64,000 nucleotides of DNA from Paraburkholderia tropica. GTDB lineage: Bacteria > Pseudomonadota > Gammaproteobacteria > Burkholderiales > Burkholderiaceae. The position numbers and the translations under genes are program-made. The stretch covers positions 310,001 through 374,000 of the forward strand of contig NZ_FNZM01000005.1 of assembly GCF_900109265.1 (NCBI RefSeq). The letters are read 5' to 3'. Under the pieces are notes generated by a model, which searched no databases, was not told where the DNA came from, and saw only the letters and a list, made by a program, of their open reading frames with translations. Positions 40,208-52,170 of this stretch are shown here, in pieces; within the stretch, counting starts at the first letter, position 1, and every line of letters begins with the position of its first letter.

Positions 40208-41476
40208 TCAAGCCGCGCCTTCGCGTTCGCGCGCGCGCAACACGCTTGCCAGCGCCAGCCCGGCCACCAGCAGCACGGCGACCAGACCCGCGACGCCGCT
40301 CCAGCCCCAGCCGGCCCAGAAGTGGCCGCCGACCGAACCCATGATGCTCGAACCCAGGTAATAGGCCAGCAAATAGAGTGCCGCGGCCTGGCCCTTGGCT
40401 TCGCGCGCGAGCCGGCCGACCCAGCCGCTCGCGACCGCGTGGCCCGCGAAGAAGCCGATCGTCAGGCACGCGATGCCCGCGGCGATCGCGTAGAGCGGCG
40501 TGAACATCGTCAGCACGACGCCCGCGAGCATCAGCGCGAGGCTCGCGATCAGCACGCGTCCGCGACCGAAGGTGTCGGCCATGCGGCCCGACCACGGCGA
40601 GGCCACCACGCCGGTCAGGTAGACGAGGAAGATCGCGCCGATGGCCGCCTGGCTCATGCTGTACGGCGGCGCGATCAGCCGGTAGCCGATGTAGTTGTAG
40701 AGCGTGACGAAGCTGCCCATCAGCACGAAACCCATCACGAACAGCACGGGCAGGCCGGGCCGTCCGAAGTGGCGGATGAGCGCCGCGCGGTGATGCGAGA
40801 AGCCGAGCCCGCGTTTGGGCACGAAATGGCGCGACGGCGGCAGCAGCGAGCGGAACGCGAACATCGAGCAGAGCCCCAGCACGCCGATCACGGCCACGGC
40901 CACGCGCCAGCCGAACAGGTCGGTGCAGATGCCGGTGATCACGCGTCCGGCCATGCCGCCGATCGCGGTGCCGCCAACGTAGAGACCCATCGAGAGGCCG
41001 AGGCCCTCGGGATGCATTTCCTCGGCGAGCCAGGCCATCGCGACTGCGGGCACGCCGCCGAGCGCGATGCCTTCGAGCGTGCGCAGCACCAGCAATGTTT
41101 CCCAGTGGGGCACGAACGCGACGGCGAGCGTCAGCAGCGACGAGGCCGTGAGCGAGGCCGTCATCATCGCGCGTCGGCTCCAGCCTTCGGAGAAGAAGCC
41201 CGCGACGAAGATCGCGCCCGCGAGCGCGGCGGTGGAAAACGAGAGCGAGAGACTGCTTTGCGCGGGGCTCACGCCGAACGTCTGCGAGAACGCGGGCAGG
41301 AGCGGCTGGACGCAGTAGAGCAGCGAAAACGTGGCGTAGCCCGCGAACAGCAGCGCGAGACTCGCGCGCCAGAAGGCGGGGCTGCCGCGCTCGATATAGG
41401 GAAGGGTCGCGCTCGGGGAAGCGGCGGAGGCGCTGCTGGGCGCGGTCTTGCGGTCGGCGCCCGGTGATGCGGTCAC
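40208..41476 (-). CDS. MFS transporter, YnfM-like drug/metabolite exporter
   Basis: Inner-membrane major facilitator with 12 predicted helices, 422 residues. The family loop motif G-R-M-A-D-T-F-G-R-G-R is in the cytoplasmic loop after helix 8, and Y-V-G-G-T-A-I-G-G-M-A-G-R is the antiporter-type helix-5 pattern. The GTG at 41476 is chosen because AAGGAG lies eight bases before it; the frame is open a little further upstream without such a site. Residues 1-30 are Ala/Ser-rich. It lies 108 bases after the efflux OMF gene in the same direction and may be part of that transcript. Substrate unknown. Confidence 0.87.
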   Translation of the reverse strand: MTASPGADRKTAPSSASAASPSATLPYIERGSPAFWRASLALLFAGYATFSLLYCVQPLLPAFSQTFGVSPAQSSLSLSFSTAALAGAIFVAGFFSEGWSRRAMMTASLTASSLLTLAVAFVPHWETLLVLRTLEGIALGGVPAVAMAWLAEEMHPEGLGLSMGLYVGGTAIGGMAGRVITGICTDLFGWRVAVAVIGVLGLCSMFAFRSLLPPSRHFVPKRGLGFSHHRAALIRHFGRPGLPVLFVMGFVLMGSFVTLYNYIGYRLIAPPYSMSQAAIGAIFLVYLTGVVASPWSGRMADTFGRGRVLIASLALMLAGVVLTMFTPLYAIAAGIACLTIGFFAGHAVASGWVGRLAREAKGQAAALYLLAYYLGSSIMGSVGGHFWAGWGWSGVAGLVAVLLVAGLALASVLRAREREGAA

Positions 41477-41584
41477 GACTGGAACTCCTTGCGGAAAATG
41501 GCAAAGGCGCAACGATACGCCTGTTGCACGATCGGTGCCGCGTCGATTGGCAGCGTGGGGCGGGTTTTGCGTGCTGCGACAGCG

Positions 41585-43203
<1,619 letters not shown>

Positions 43204-43207
<4 letters not shown>

Positions 43208-44421
43208 GATCCCTCCGACTCCGAACCGGCGGGCGCGGCTTTCTTCGCGTTCGGCTCGACGATGCGCACCGGCGTGCCGTCGACGATCGAATCCTGCGGA
43301 TTGACGATCACGCGCGCCTGCGCGCCGAGTCCGTCGGCGACGGCCACGCGCGTGCCGAAGTCGGTGCCGAGCGTCACCTTCACGAGCTTCACGCGATCGT
43401 TTGCATCGACGGTCGCGACCATCACGCCATGCGGCCGGAACAGAAACGCATTGCCGGGCAGCGTGAGCGGCGTCGCCGCGCCGTCGAGCGCGAAATGCAC
43501 CTGCGCGTAGGCGCCGGGCAGCAGCGTGCCATCGGCGTTGTTCACGTCGACTTCGACGAGCATCGTGCGCTGCTGCGGATCGACCGCGCCCGCCGAGCGC
43601 GCAATCACGCCCGGATAGCGCGCGCCCTGCGTTTCGTTGAGCGTCAGATACGCGTGCGCGCCGGGCCGGATCTGCTGCGCGTACGCTTGCGGCACGTTCG
43701 CATAGACGCGCAGCCGGTCGGCCTGCGCCACATGAAACAGCTCCTTTTGCGGACCGCCCGAACTGCCCGCGTCGATCAGCGCGCCGACGTCCACGTTGCG
43801 CGCCGTGACGATGCCGTCGAACGGCGAGGTCACGCGCTGATACGACTGCAACTGCGTGAGCCGCGACACGTTGAAACGCGCCGCGTCGAGCGTGGCTTTT
43901 TTCGCCAGCATGTCGCCGACCTTTTCGTCGGTTTCCTGCTTCGAGACCGAGCGGTTTTGCAGCATCTGCGTCCAGCGGTCGGCGGTGGTTTTCGCGAGCG
44001 CGTAATTGGCCTCGGCGTTCGCGAGATCGGCGCGCGCCGCGCGCAACTGATCGTCCACTTCGGGCGCGTCGATTTCCGCGAGCAACTGACCCGCCTTCAC
44101 ATGCGCGCCGATATCGACGTACCACTTGCGCAGATAGCCGTTGGTGCGCGCGTAAATGGGCGTGTCGAGAAAGGCCTGCACGTTGCCCGGCAGCACGAGA
44201 TCGAGCGCGTGTTGCGAACGCTGCGGCGAGACCACCTGCACGCTCAGCACGCTTGCATGCTGCGCGTCCTGTTCGAGCGCCGCGTGCGCGCTGTGGCGCG
44301 ACCAGATGCCTTGCGCCGCGAGCGCGATCACGACGAGCGCGGCGACGGCCAGCGGCCAGCGGCGCGTGCGGCGATGTTCGCGAGGTTCACGAGAATCGGG
44401 AGGCGGCGCGTCAGCGTGCAT
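43204..44421 (-). CDS. RND efflux periplasmic adaptor subunit (HlyD/MFP family)
   Basis: Periplasmic membrane-fusion protein linking the RND pump to the outer-membrane channel, 405 residues. A single N-terminal membrane anchor spans about 22-40. The lipoyl half-motifs are at about 85-125 and 205-235, separated by a coiled-coil hairpin (about 126-190), then beta-barrel and membrane-proximal domains. It starts 36 bases after the pump gene. The bacterial HlyD_D23-type layout (Y-A-R-T-N-G-Y-L-R-K-W-Y-V-D-I-G) fits MdtA-like adaptors. Confidence 0.92.
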
Positions 44422-44457
44422 GATCGGTCGGCGTGAAAGTGAGAAGGGGAGAAGTCG

Positions 44458-47400
44458 TCATGGTTTCGGTACGACGTGTTCGATGGCGCGCTGACGGCGC
44501 GCGGCGAGCTTGCGATAGACGAGCGAGAACACCACGGGCACGAACACCAGCGTCGCGAGCGTGCCCACGAGCAGGCCGCCGATCACGGCGCGCCCGAGCG
44601 GCGCGTTCTGTTCGCCGCCTTCGCCGAGCCCGAGCGCCATCGGCACCATGCCGATCACCATCGCGAGCGCGGTCATCAACACGGGACGAAAGCGCGTGAA
44701 GCCCGCTTCGATGGCCGCGCGCGCGGCGTCGCCATGTTCGCGCAACTGCTCGCGTGCGAAGCTGATGACGAGAATCGAATTCGCAGTGGCGATGCCGATA
44801 CACATGATCGCGCCCGTGAGCGCGGGAATGGAGAGCGTGGTGTGCGTGAGGAACAGCATCCAGACGATGCCCGCGAGCGCGCCCGGCAGCGCCGTGATGA
44901 TGATGAACGGATCGAGCCACGACTGGAAATTCACCACGATCAGCAGATAGACGAGCACGATCGCGAACACGAGTCCGCCGAACAATCCGGAGAACGAGTC
45001 GTTCATCGTCTGCACCTGGCCGCGCAACTCGATGGCCGAGCCCTTGGGCAACTGGGCGCGCGAGTTGTCGATGATCCTGCGGATGTCGTCGGAGACCGCG
45101 CCGAGATCGCGGCCGTCGGCGCTGCCGTAAATATCGACGGCGGTCTGCGCGTTGTAGTGCGAGACCACGGCCTCGCCCGCCTCGCGCTGCATGCTCGCGA
45201 GCGAGCCGAGAATATTGCTGCGGCCGTTCGCGGTGAGCGGAATGTTGGCGAGCGACTGGAGCGAATCGATCGTGTATTGCGGTGCTTCCGTGACCACGTT
45301 GTAGCTCACGCCGTTCATCGGATTGAGCCAGAACGTGGGCGTGGTCTGCTGGCTGCCCGAGAGCGTGATGAGCAGATCGCTCGCGATGTCCTTCTGCGTG
45401 AAGCCCGCCTGTTGCGCGCGCGTGCGATCGACGTCGATGAAGATGCGCGGCAGGTCGGCGGGCTGCTGGATGCGCGCGTCGGCGAGACCGGGCACGCTGC
45501 GCAGCTTCGCGAGCAGGCGCGCGGCGAAGGCGCGGTTGGCGGTGGCGTCGCGGCCCGTGATCTGCACGTCGATAGGCGCGGGCATGCCGAAGTTCAGCGT
45601 CTGGCTCACGATATCGGCGGGCAGAAAGGCGAACTGCACGCCGGGGAATTCGTCGTTGAGCGTGCGGCGCAAGCTGCGCACGTAGTCCGCGGTCGGATGA
45701 TGGTCTTCGTTCAGCGAGATCAGCACGTCGGCGTCCGAGGTGCCGATGGTGCCGGTGTTGCTGTACGAGAGATTGATGCCCGACACCGGCAGGCCGATGT
45801 TGTCGATGATCGAATGCAGCTCGCGCGCGGGAATCAGCGCGCGAATGCGCGCGTCGACGCGGTCGGTGAGCACCGCCGTTTCTTCCACGCGCATGCCGGT
45901 CTTCGCGCGCAGATGCAGCGCGATGGTGCCCGCATCGACTTGCGGAAAGAAGTCGCGTCCGAGGAAAGGCATCAGCAGCAGCGAGGCGCCGCAACAGGCC
46001 AGAAAGAGCGTGACGAAGCCCACGGGATGCGCGACGCGCGCCGCGAGAAACGCGCGATAACGCCCGCGCGTGCGCTCGAAGCCGCGTTCGAACGCGAGGT
46101 GCACGCGCATGAACGGATTGCGCGTGGTTTCGTGATGAAGGTCCGCGCTCTTGTGATGGCGCAGCAGGTATTTCGCGAGTGTCGGCACCAGCGTGCGCGA
46201 GAAGAAGTACGAGGCGAGCATCGCGAACACCACGGCTTCCGCGAGCGGAATGAACAGATAGTGCGCGACGCCCGTGAGCAGGAACATCGGCACGAACACG
46301 ATGCAGATCGAGAGCGTGGACACCAGCGTGGGAATCGCGATCTGATGCGCGCCGTCGAGAATCGCCTGTTCGAGCGTCTTGCCCTGTTCGAGTTGCTGGC
46401 TGATGTTTTCGATGGCGACCGTTGCGTCGTCAACGAGAATGCCGACGGCGAGCGCGAGGCCGCCGAGCGTCATGATGTTGATGGTTTCGCCGAGCGCTGC
46501 GAGCGCGATGATCGAGGTGATCATCGAGAGCGGAATCGACACGGCGATGATGAGCGTCGCGCGCCAGTTGCCGAGAAACAGCAGGATCATCAGCGCGGTG
46601 AGCGCGGCGGCGATCAGCGCCTCGCGCAGCACGCCCTTGATCGAGGCGCGCACGAACAGCGACTGGTCCGCGACCGGGTCGATGTTCAGCGACGACGGCA
46701 CGAGGTTGCGCAGTTGCGGCATCATCGCCTTGATGCGGTCGACGATGTCGAGCGTCGAGGTGTTGCCGCTCTTGTTGATGGTGAGCAGCGCGGCGCGCTG
46801 GCCGTCCACGCGCACGATGTTGGTCTGCGGCACGAAGCCGTCGCGCACGTGCGCCACGTCGCGAATGTAGACCGTGCCGCTCGCCGTGGTTTTCACGGGG
46901 ATGTCGTTGAGGCCCGCGATGGTGTCGGGGCTCGCGTTCATCAGCACCGAATACTCGGTCGCGCCGATCTTCGCGGTGCCCGACGGCAGAATCAGATTCT
47001 GCGTGCTGATCGCGCTGACGACGTCCATCGGCGAGAGATTGTGCTGCTGCAATTCGCGCTGGTCGATGTCGACCATGATCTGCCGCTGCTTGCCGCCATA
47101 CGGCAGCGGCGCGCTCGCGCCCGGCACGGTCGCGAGCTGCGTCTTGAGGAAGTTGTTGCCGTAGTCGAACAGTTCCTGCTCGGTGAGTTGCTGCGAGGAC
47201 AGCGAGAGCCGCAGGATCGGCACGGTCGAGGCGTTGTAGCGCAGGATGTTCGGCGGCGTGATGCCGGGCGGCAGCTGGCGCAGTTGCGTCTGCGAGAGCG
47301 CGGTGACTTCGGCGAGCGCTTCCTGCACGTTCGCGTGCGGCTGGAAGAAGATCTTCACGATCGCGATGCCGTTGAGCGACGTCGATTCGGTGTGCTCGAT

Positions 47401-47631
47401 GTCGTTCACGGCCACGGAAAGCCCGCGCTCGTAGTTGAGCGCGATGCGCCGCGACATCTCGTCGGCGGGCAGGCCCGTGTAGGTCCAGATGACCGAGAGC
47501 ACGGGAATGTCGATGTTCGGGAAGATGTCCGTGGGCGTGCGCACGATCGTCAGCGGCCCGACGATCAACAGCAGCAACGCGAGCACGACGAACGTATACG
47601 GGCGCTTGAGTGCGAGCCGGACGATCCACAT
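44458..47631 (-). CDS. RND (HAE1/AcrB family) efflux pump inner-membrane subunit
   Basis: Proton-driven tripartite efflux pump, 1057 residues with 12 membrane helices and two large periplasmic loops. The helix-4 proton-relay motif G-I-L-V-D-D-A-T-V-A-I-E-N-I is intact. The N-terminus M-W-I-V-R-L-A-L-K-R-P-Y and the motif G-R-D-F-F-P-Q-V-D are typical of the MdtB/MexF-like branch. It leads the pump-adaptor-channel operon. No regulator gene is adjacent, so substrate and control are not indicated. Confidence 0.95.
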   Translation of the reverse strand: MWIVRLALKRPYTFVVLALLLLIVGPLTIVRTPTDIFPNIDIPVLSVIWTYTGLPADEMSRRIALNYERGLSVAVNDIEHTESTSLNGIAIVKIFFQPHANVQEALAEVTALSQTQLRQLPPGITPPNILRYNASTVPILRLSLSSQQLTEQELFDYGNNFLKTQLATVPGASAPLPYGGKQRQIMVDIDQRELQQHNLSPMDVVSAISTQNLILPSGTAKIGATEYSVLMNASPDTIAGLNDIPVKTTASGTVYIRDVAHVRDGFVPQTNIVRVDGQRAALLTINKSGNTSTLDIVDRIKAMMPQLRNLVPSSLNIDPVADQSLFVRASIKGVLREALIAAALTALMILLFLGNWRATLIIAVSIPLSMITSIIALAALGETINIMTLGGLALAVGILVDDATVAIENISQQLEQGKTLEQAILDGAHQIAIPTLVSTLSICIVFVPMFLLTGVAHYLFIPLAEAVVFAMLASYFFSRTLVPTLAKYLLRHHKSADLHHETTRNPFMRVHLAFERGFERTRGRYRAFLAARVAHPVGFVTLFLACCGASLLLMPFLGRDFFPQVDAGTIALHLRAKTGMRVEETAVLTDRVDARIRALIPARELHSIIDNIGLPVSGINLSYSNTGTIGTSDADVLISLNEDHHPTADYVRSLRRTLNDEFPGVQFAFLPADIVSQTLNFGMPAPIDVQITGRDATANRAFAARLLAKLRSVPGLADARIQQPADLPRIFIDVDRTRAQQAGFTQKDIASDLLITLSGSQQTTPTFWLNPMNGVSYNVVTEAPQYTIDSLQSLANIPLTANGRSNILGSLASMQREAGEAVVSHYNAQTAVDIYGSADGRDLGAVSDDIRRIIDNSRAQLPKGSAIELRGQVQTMNDSFSGLFGGLVFAIVLVYLLIVVNFQSWLDPFIIITALPGALAGIVWMLFLTHTTLSIPALTGAIMCIGIATANSILVISFAREQLREHGDAARAAIEAGFTRFRPVLMTALAMVIGMVPMALGLGEGGEQNAPLGRAVIGGLLVGTLATLVFVPVVFSLVYRKLAARRQRAIEHVVPKP

Positions 47632-48468
47632 GGAACAGCGATTCCTTCGCTCAGGGCGATGCGCCGCGCCGATGCGTGCGCAGCGCGCGCGCCTGGTCCG
47701 GACGGCTTGTGTTTATCTGGTGGTGGTCCGATCGCTATCGGGGGTGGTCGGTGGCGGCTCGCCCTTGCGGCGCGCCGTTTGTCTCCTTGGGACTGGACTA
47801 TAGCGCCTGCGCGCGCCCGTGTGCACCCGTGTTGCAGCCTCGCTGCATGTGGGTTTCACGCGTGGCGCACCGGCTTCGGCGGCTGGGCGCGTGCTCGCGT
47901 ATGGGGCTGCGTGTGTGCTTGCGCGTGCTTGCGTGCGCTCGTGTGCGTGTTCTTTCGCGTGGACGTGTGTGCCGGCGCACTTCGCGTGCCGAACGCGAAA
48001 GGGTGGAAAGACGGGCGCCGGTTCACCATCTGGTACAGTCAGCGTCTCGTAAGTGTTGTGGGCGACGCAATCGCGCAACGCGAGACGGGTCTTCGCGACC
48101 CGGGCGGGATTCGCCGAACAGCGCCACGGAATACGCTGTATTCGACGCTGCACGAAGGCGCGCGGCGTGCGAAAGTAACAGCATGCCCGTCTGCGGCGGG
48201 CTTTGCCATTGTTCGGCCCCCCTATTTTTTTGCTTTGCGGGCGTGCCCAAACAGGCAACAATGGGGAAACCGGTTGGCCCAAAACGCGCTTGCACAGCGA
48301 ATCCGAAGCTGCATGCCGTGGTGAACGCAATCGTGCATGCCGTCGTGCACGCGGGCCGTCGGAGCAGGTTGGATGCATGCGCAACCTGGTGGTGTGCGCA
48401 GCGGTTTTTGTCAGTACAGTGACCGGTCTTTCCTGCGGGAAAGCCGGCAATGGGAACGGGGAAACATC
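47632..48468. other. Long gene-free region upstream of the RND operon
   Basis: 837 bases between divergent genes. A candidate promoter for the pump lies at 47797-47825. Bases 47890-47985 are rich in alternating GT and GC steps. Around 48215-48240 is a C-run and T-run patch, and 48305-48360 holds imperfect copies of GTGCATGCCGT. Frames across the region have poor codon use. I see no RNA gene I can name. Confidence 0.5.
47797..47825 (-). promoter_or_regulatory. Candidate promoter for the RND efflux operon
   Basis: On the minus strand TGCACA (47825-47820, four of six matches to TTGACA) is followed after exactly 17 bases by TATAGT (47802-47797, five of six). It would give a leader of about 160 bases. 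Confidence 0.35.
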
Positions 48469-48681
48469 ATGCAAATCGGTTCTATCGTCCGCACCGTCCA
48501 TATCGCCGTGCCCAATGGGGCGCGCGGCATCGTGCAACGTATTCTCGGCGACATGGCCATGGTCACGTGGTACAGCGGCGAGCCCGGCGCGTCGAAAGAG
48601 CTCAATACCGAGCCCTTTTTTCTCGAAGATCTGATCGACACGGGCGAGCACGTCATGCCCGCCGGCGCGAAAGTCCACTGA
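48469..48681 (+). CDS. Small protein of unknown function
   Basis: A 70-residue frame from the ATG at 48469, with GGGGAAA as a fair ribosome binding site. The pattern looks like a single small beta-barrel with an acidic end: short beta-type strands G-S-I-V-R-T-V, A-R-G-I-V-Q-R-I and M-A-M-V-T-W-Y, then F-F-L-E-D-L-I-D-T-G-E. Alternating hydrophobic residues suggest an SH3- or KOW-like fold, which is inference. No signal peptide or membrane helix. It appears monocistronic between the RND leader and the kinase gene. Confidence 0.72.
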   Translation: MQIGSIVRTVHIAVPNGARGIVQRILGDMAMVTWYSGEPGASKELNTEPFFLEDLIDTGEHVMPAGAKVH

Positions 48682-48928
48682 GCGCCACTGCGCCTCGCGG
48701 GCCGATCCCCGGCCCGTCTGCGCGCGCGCCGCTGTCTGTCGCTGTCTGCCTCTGCCTGCGCGCGTTCCACGCGCGATCTACGCGAGATCTACGAAAAGGG
48801 GCTTGCCCCCGCTGCCTGCCTGGCCGTCCGGTTTAACGTTTGACTGCGCGGCCGCGCGGCAACCAAACCTTCCCAGGCCCCCACGTTTGCGGCTCGCCGC
48901 CGCGCTCCGCAAGATGCACAATGCGGGG

Positions 48929-49981
48929 ATGAACGACGATACCTCCTTCCCCTCCGACGAGCCGCAACCGGCGGATTCGGCCGATTCGGCCCAGGCCGCA
49001 CCTTACGCGCGCCTGACGCCCGAGTGCGTGCTCGACGCCGTCGACAGCGTGCTGATGCCCGCGGGCGAGCGCACCGATGGCCGCATGCTCGCGCTCAACA
49101 GCTACGAAAACCGCGTCTATCAGGTCGGCGTCGAAGACGCGCAGCCGCTGGTCGCGAAGTTCTACCGCCCGCAGCGCTGGAGCGACGAAGCGATTCTGGA
49201 GGAGCACGCCTTCGTGGCCGAACTCGCCGCGCGCGAGATTCCGGCCGTGCCCGCACGCGTGCTGGAGGGCCGTTCGCTGCATGAATTCGAGGGCTTTCGC
49301 TTCGCGCTGTTCGAACGGCGCGGCGGCCGCGCGCCCGAACTCGACCGCAGCGACGTGCTCGAATGGATCGGCCGATTCATCGGACGGATCCACGCCGTGG
49401 GCGCGACGCAGCCGTATCGCGCGCGGCCGTCCATCGACATTCAGAGCTACGGCTACGAGCCGCGCGACTGGCTGATCGAGCACGACTTCGTGCCCGCCGA
49501 TGTGCGCAGCGCGTGGCAGGCCGCGATCGGGCTCGCGCTCGAAGGCGTCGAAGCGGCGTTCGAGCGCGCGGGCGACGTGCGCCAGTTGCGTCTGCATGGC
49601 GACTGCCATCCGAGCAACGTGCTCTGGACCGACGCCGGCCCGCATTTCGTCGACTTCGACGACAGCCGCATGGGTCCCGCCGTGCAGGATCTGTGGCTGC
49701 TGCTGCCCGGCGACCGCGAAGGCGCATCGCGCGCGCTCGCCGATCTGCTGGCAGGCTACGAGGATTTCAGCGAATTCGATCCGCGCGAACTGCATCTGAT
49801 CGAAGCGCTGCGCACGCTGCGCCTCATCCACTATTCGGCGTGGCTCGCGCGCCGCTGGCACGATCCCGCGTTTCCGGCCGCGTTTCCGTGGTTCAACACG
49901 CAGCGCTACTGGGAAGAGCGCATTCTCGAATTGCGCGAGCAGATCGGCACGATGCAGGAAGGGCCGCTCTGGCCGGTGTGA
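48929..49981 (+). CDS. srkA: Stress response serine/threonine kinase SrkA (YihE/RdoA) family
   Basis: Cytoplasmic aminoglycoside-phosphotransferase-fold kinase, 350 residues from the ATG at 48929. The catalytic loop is L-H-G-D-C-H-P-S-N-V with Asp and Asn, and the metal-binding motif is F-V-D-F-D-D-S-R-M-G. The N-terminal signature L-N-S-Y-E-N-R-V-Y-Q-V-G is typical of YihE. The E. coli protein counters stress-induced death under oxidative and Cpx stress. Another in-frame ATG at 48914 is possible. It is single, convergent with the DUF3857 gene. Confidence 0.92.
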   Translation: MNDDTSFPSDEPQPADSADSAQAAPYARLTPECVLDAVDSVLMPAGERTDGRMLALNSYENRVYQVGVEDAQPLVAKFYRPQRWSDEAILEEHAFVAELAAREIPAVPARVLEGRSLHEFEGFRFALFERRGGRAPELDRSDVLEWIGRFIGRIHAVGATQPYRARPSIDIQSYGYEPRDWLIEHDFVPADVRSAWQAAIGLALEGVEAAFERAGDVRQLRLHGDCHPSNVLWTDAGPHFVDFDDSRMGPAVQDLWLLLPGDREGASRALADLLAGYEDFSEFDPRELHLIEALRTLRLIHYSAWLARRWHDPAFPAAFPWFNTQRYWEERILELREQIGTMQEGPLWPV

Positions 49982-49990
49982 CGATCGCGC

Positions 49991-51958
49991 CTAGTCCGCG
50001 CCCGTTTCGGGCGTCAACAAGGGCTTCGACGCGGGCTTCACGATCAACTGCGCGCGCAGGTCGCGCGCCATCGTTTCGAAGGCCGGACGCATCTGCGTGA
50101 ATTCGTCGGCGCTGCAGACGTCGCTTGCGAAATGCGTGCGTCCGGTGCGCGTCACGCGCAACACGTTCGCCTGCGCGTCGAGCCGATACTGCGAGCGGTA
50201 ATCGACGAAGGCATTGCCCGCCTGTTGCGGCGACGGCACGTCGAGCACGCGCAGGCTCGCGGGCAGCGCAATGCGCGCGCGTTCGGTCATCTCCACGTTG
50301 CGGCACACGAACGGCTGCGTGCGGCGCGTCTCGCCGAGCCAGTAGCGCAGATTCGCGTCGAGCCCGCCCACGAGGCTCGTGAGCGTCGGCACCGGCGTGG
50401 TCATCTGCGGATCGACGAAGCCGTCCAGCGTGCCCGTGAGCGTGACGACGAGCGGGCCGCCCGTCGCGTCCAGCGGACTCGACGCGAGCGTGGCGCTGCC
50501 GCGCAGATTCGCGTTGCGCAATTCCCATTGCAGCGATTCCTCGCGCTGCGCGGGCGTTTGCAGACGCAGCACGCTGCGCGTCTGCTCGGCGGCCCAGCCT
50601 TCCGATTGCAGGCGATAGACGAAGCGCGCCGAGCCGTCGGCCGCCACGGTGATGTCGAGATCGCTGTCGCGCGTGGTGGTGGCGGTGGTGGGCGTGCTCA
50701 TCAGCGAGCCGTCGCCGGCCAGCACGGTCTGGCGGTTCATGTCGGTCGACGGCAGATAGCCGAACTCGACGTTGCTCGCGGTGGAGTCGGCGAACATCTG
50801 CAAGCCCGGCAGCCACGTGATGACGTGATTGATCACGCCGAAGCCGGGCACGGCGGGCAGCGTGTAGATCGTGCCGCTGTTGAGGAGCGCGGGCGTGTTG
50901 CGCACGCCCACGGCGTCGAGCAGCGCGCCGTAGAGCGCCACGTGGTCCTTGCAGTCGCCGTAGCGGTTCGCGAGCACCTCGCTCACGCGATGCGGCACGA
51001 TCTCGCCGCGCCCGATGTTCATCGCCACGTAGCGGATATTGCGGCGCACCCAGTCGTAAAGCGTCTGCGCTTTCGCACGTTCGGTGGCGTCGCGCGCAGT
51101 GAGCGTGCGCGCGAGCTGCACGACGACGGGGTCGCGCGCGCTCGCGTCGACGGCCGCTTCGCGATAGACGCGCGCGAACGCCGCGTAGTCGGGGAAGGTG
51201 GAGACCATCAGCCGGTCGCCGTAGCTTACGTAGGAAACCGAACCATATTCGAGGCGGCCGAAATTGCGCTTGTCGTAGCGGAATTCGTAGCGTGTGCGGC
51301 CGCGCGCGGTGACGGGTGCAATCGACGTGAAACCGCGCGCGTCGGCGTAGAGCGGCACGTTCGCGGGCAGGTCGTAGATCACGCGGAAGTTATGCGTGGG
51401 CGCCATGTCGGGCGGCGTGAAGTCGCTGAACCAGCCGGGCACGAGCGGCACGCGCTGCGTCTTGCGCCAGGTGAGATGCACGCGCGCGCCGGGCTCGACG
51501 GCGGGAAACACGATCACCTTGTCCTGCACGTCCTGGAACATCGGCGCGTCGAACGAGCGCACTTCCTGCACATCGCGGATCTGGTCGGGACGCACGTCGT
51601 GACGGCCGCCCCGGGCGTCCTCGGTCCACGCGTCGAGAATCTCGACGTGCGCCATCTCGCGGTTGAACCACACGTAATACTGGCCCGCGCGCGCGATGCC
51701 CGCTTCGGTGTTCACGCGCAGCGTGAGCGTGTCGGTCTTGGTGTAGGAGCCGTCGGCGTTGATCGTGAAGGTCTGGGTTTCCGCCTCGTTGGTGTAGGGC
51801 GCCTGCTCGGCGGCGTCGGATGCGGCGACGGTCGCGACAGTCGTCACGGTCGCCACCGCCGCGCTCGCGGCCGGTTCGAACGGCGAGCGCAATTCGGCCG
51901 CTCTCGCGCCGCCGGGCGTCGCGAGCAGGACAAGGCAAACAACGAGGACGTAGCGCAT
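49991..51958 (-). CDS. Exported DUF3857 / transglutaminase-like protein
   Basis: Predicted periplasmic protein of 655 residues. A signal peptide covers residues 1-20 with cleavage after A-R-A, set by choosing the ATG at 51958. The DUF3857 domain (about 40-230) is followed by a transglutaminase-like core with Cys in N-R-Y-G-D-C-K-D-H-V-A-L-Y and later His and Asp positions. The C-terminal DUF2569-like beta region is weakly defined. The function is unknown. It ends nine bases from the convergent kinase gene. Confidence 0.87.
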   Translation of the reverse strand: MRYVLVVCLVLLATPGGARAAELRSPFEPAASAAVATVTTVATVAASDAAEQAPYTNEAETQTFTINADGSYTKTDTLTLRVNTEAGIARAGQYYVWFNREMAHVEILDAWTEDARGGRHDVRPDQIRDVQEVRSFDAPMFQDVQDKVIVFPAVEPGARVHLTWRKTQRVPLVPGWFSDFTPPDMAPTHNFRVIYDLPANVPLYADARGFTSIAPVTARGRTRYEFRYDKRNFGRLEYGSVSYVSYGDRLMVSTFPDYAAFARVYREAAVDASARDPVVVQLARTLTARDATERAKAQTLYDWVRRNIRYVAMNIGRGEIVPHRVSEVLANRYGDCKDHVALYGALLDAVGVRNTPALLNSGTIYTLPAVPGFGVINHVITWLPGLQMFADSTASNVEFGYLPSTDMNRQTVLAGDGSLMSTPTTATTTRDSDLDITVAADGSARFVYRLQSEGWAAEQTRSVLRLQTPAQREESLQWELRNANLRGSATLASSPLDATGGPLVVTLTGTLDGFVDPQMTTPVPTLTSLVGGLDANLRYWLGETRRTQPFVCRNVEMTERARIALPASLRVLDVPSPQQAGNAFVDYRSQYRLDAQANVLRVTRTGRTHFASDVCSADEFTQMRPAFETMARDLRAQLIVKPASKPLLTPETGAD

Positions 51959-52170
51959 GGCGGCCTTCTGGGGGCTTCGCTGCGGTTGATGGGGGCGTGC
52001 CGGGTCGATTGTGCGTCGCCTGCTCGATGGGCTTTTTGCGCCGGCCATGCGCGTTTTTGCGCCATCCCCTCACTTAAAAGTCATGCTATTCGCTTGTCAA
52101 GCGCCGCCGCCGTCCCAGCGTGCGGACGGCCGCACGGCGGGTTTCGCGGCGGCCCGGCTTTCGAATATGT

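Noticed and set aside
44476..48324. 1282-codon plus-strand frame opposite the RND pump
   Set aside because: It is antisense to an intact AcrB-type gene; the composition (Arg, His, Glu, Ala) shows no domain.
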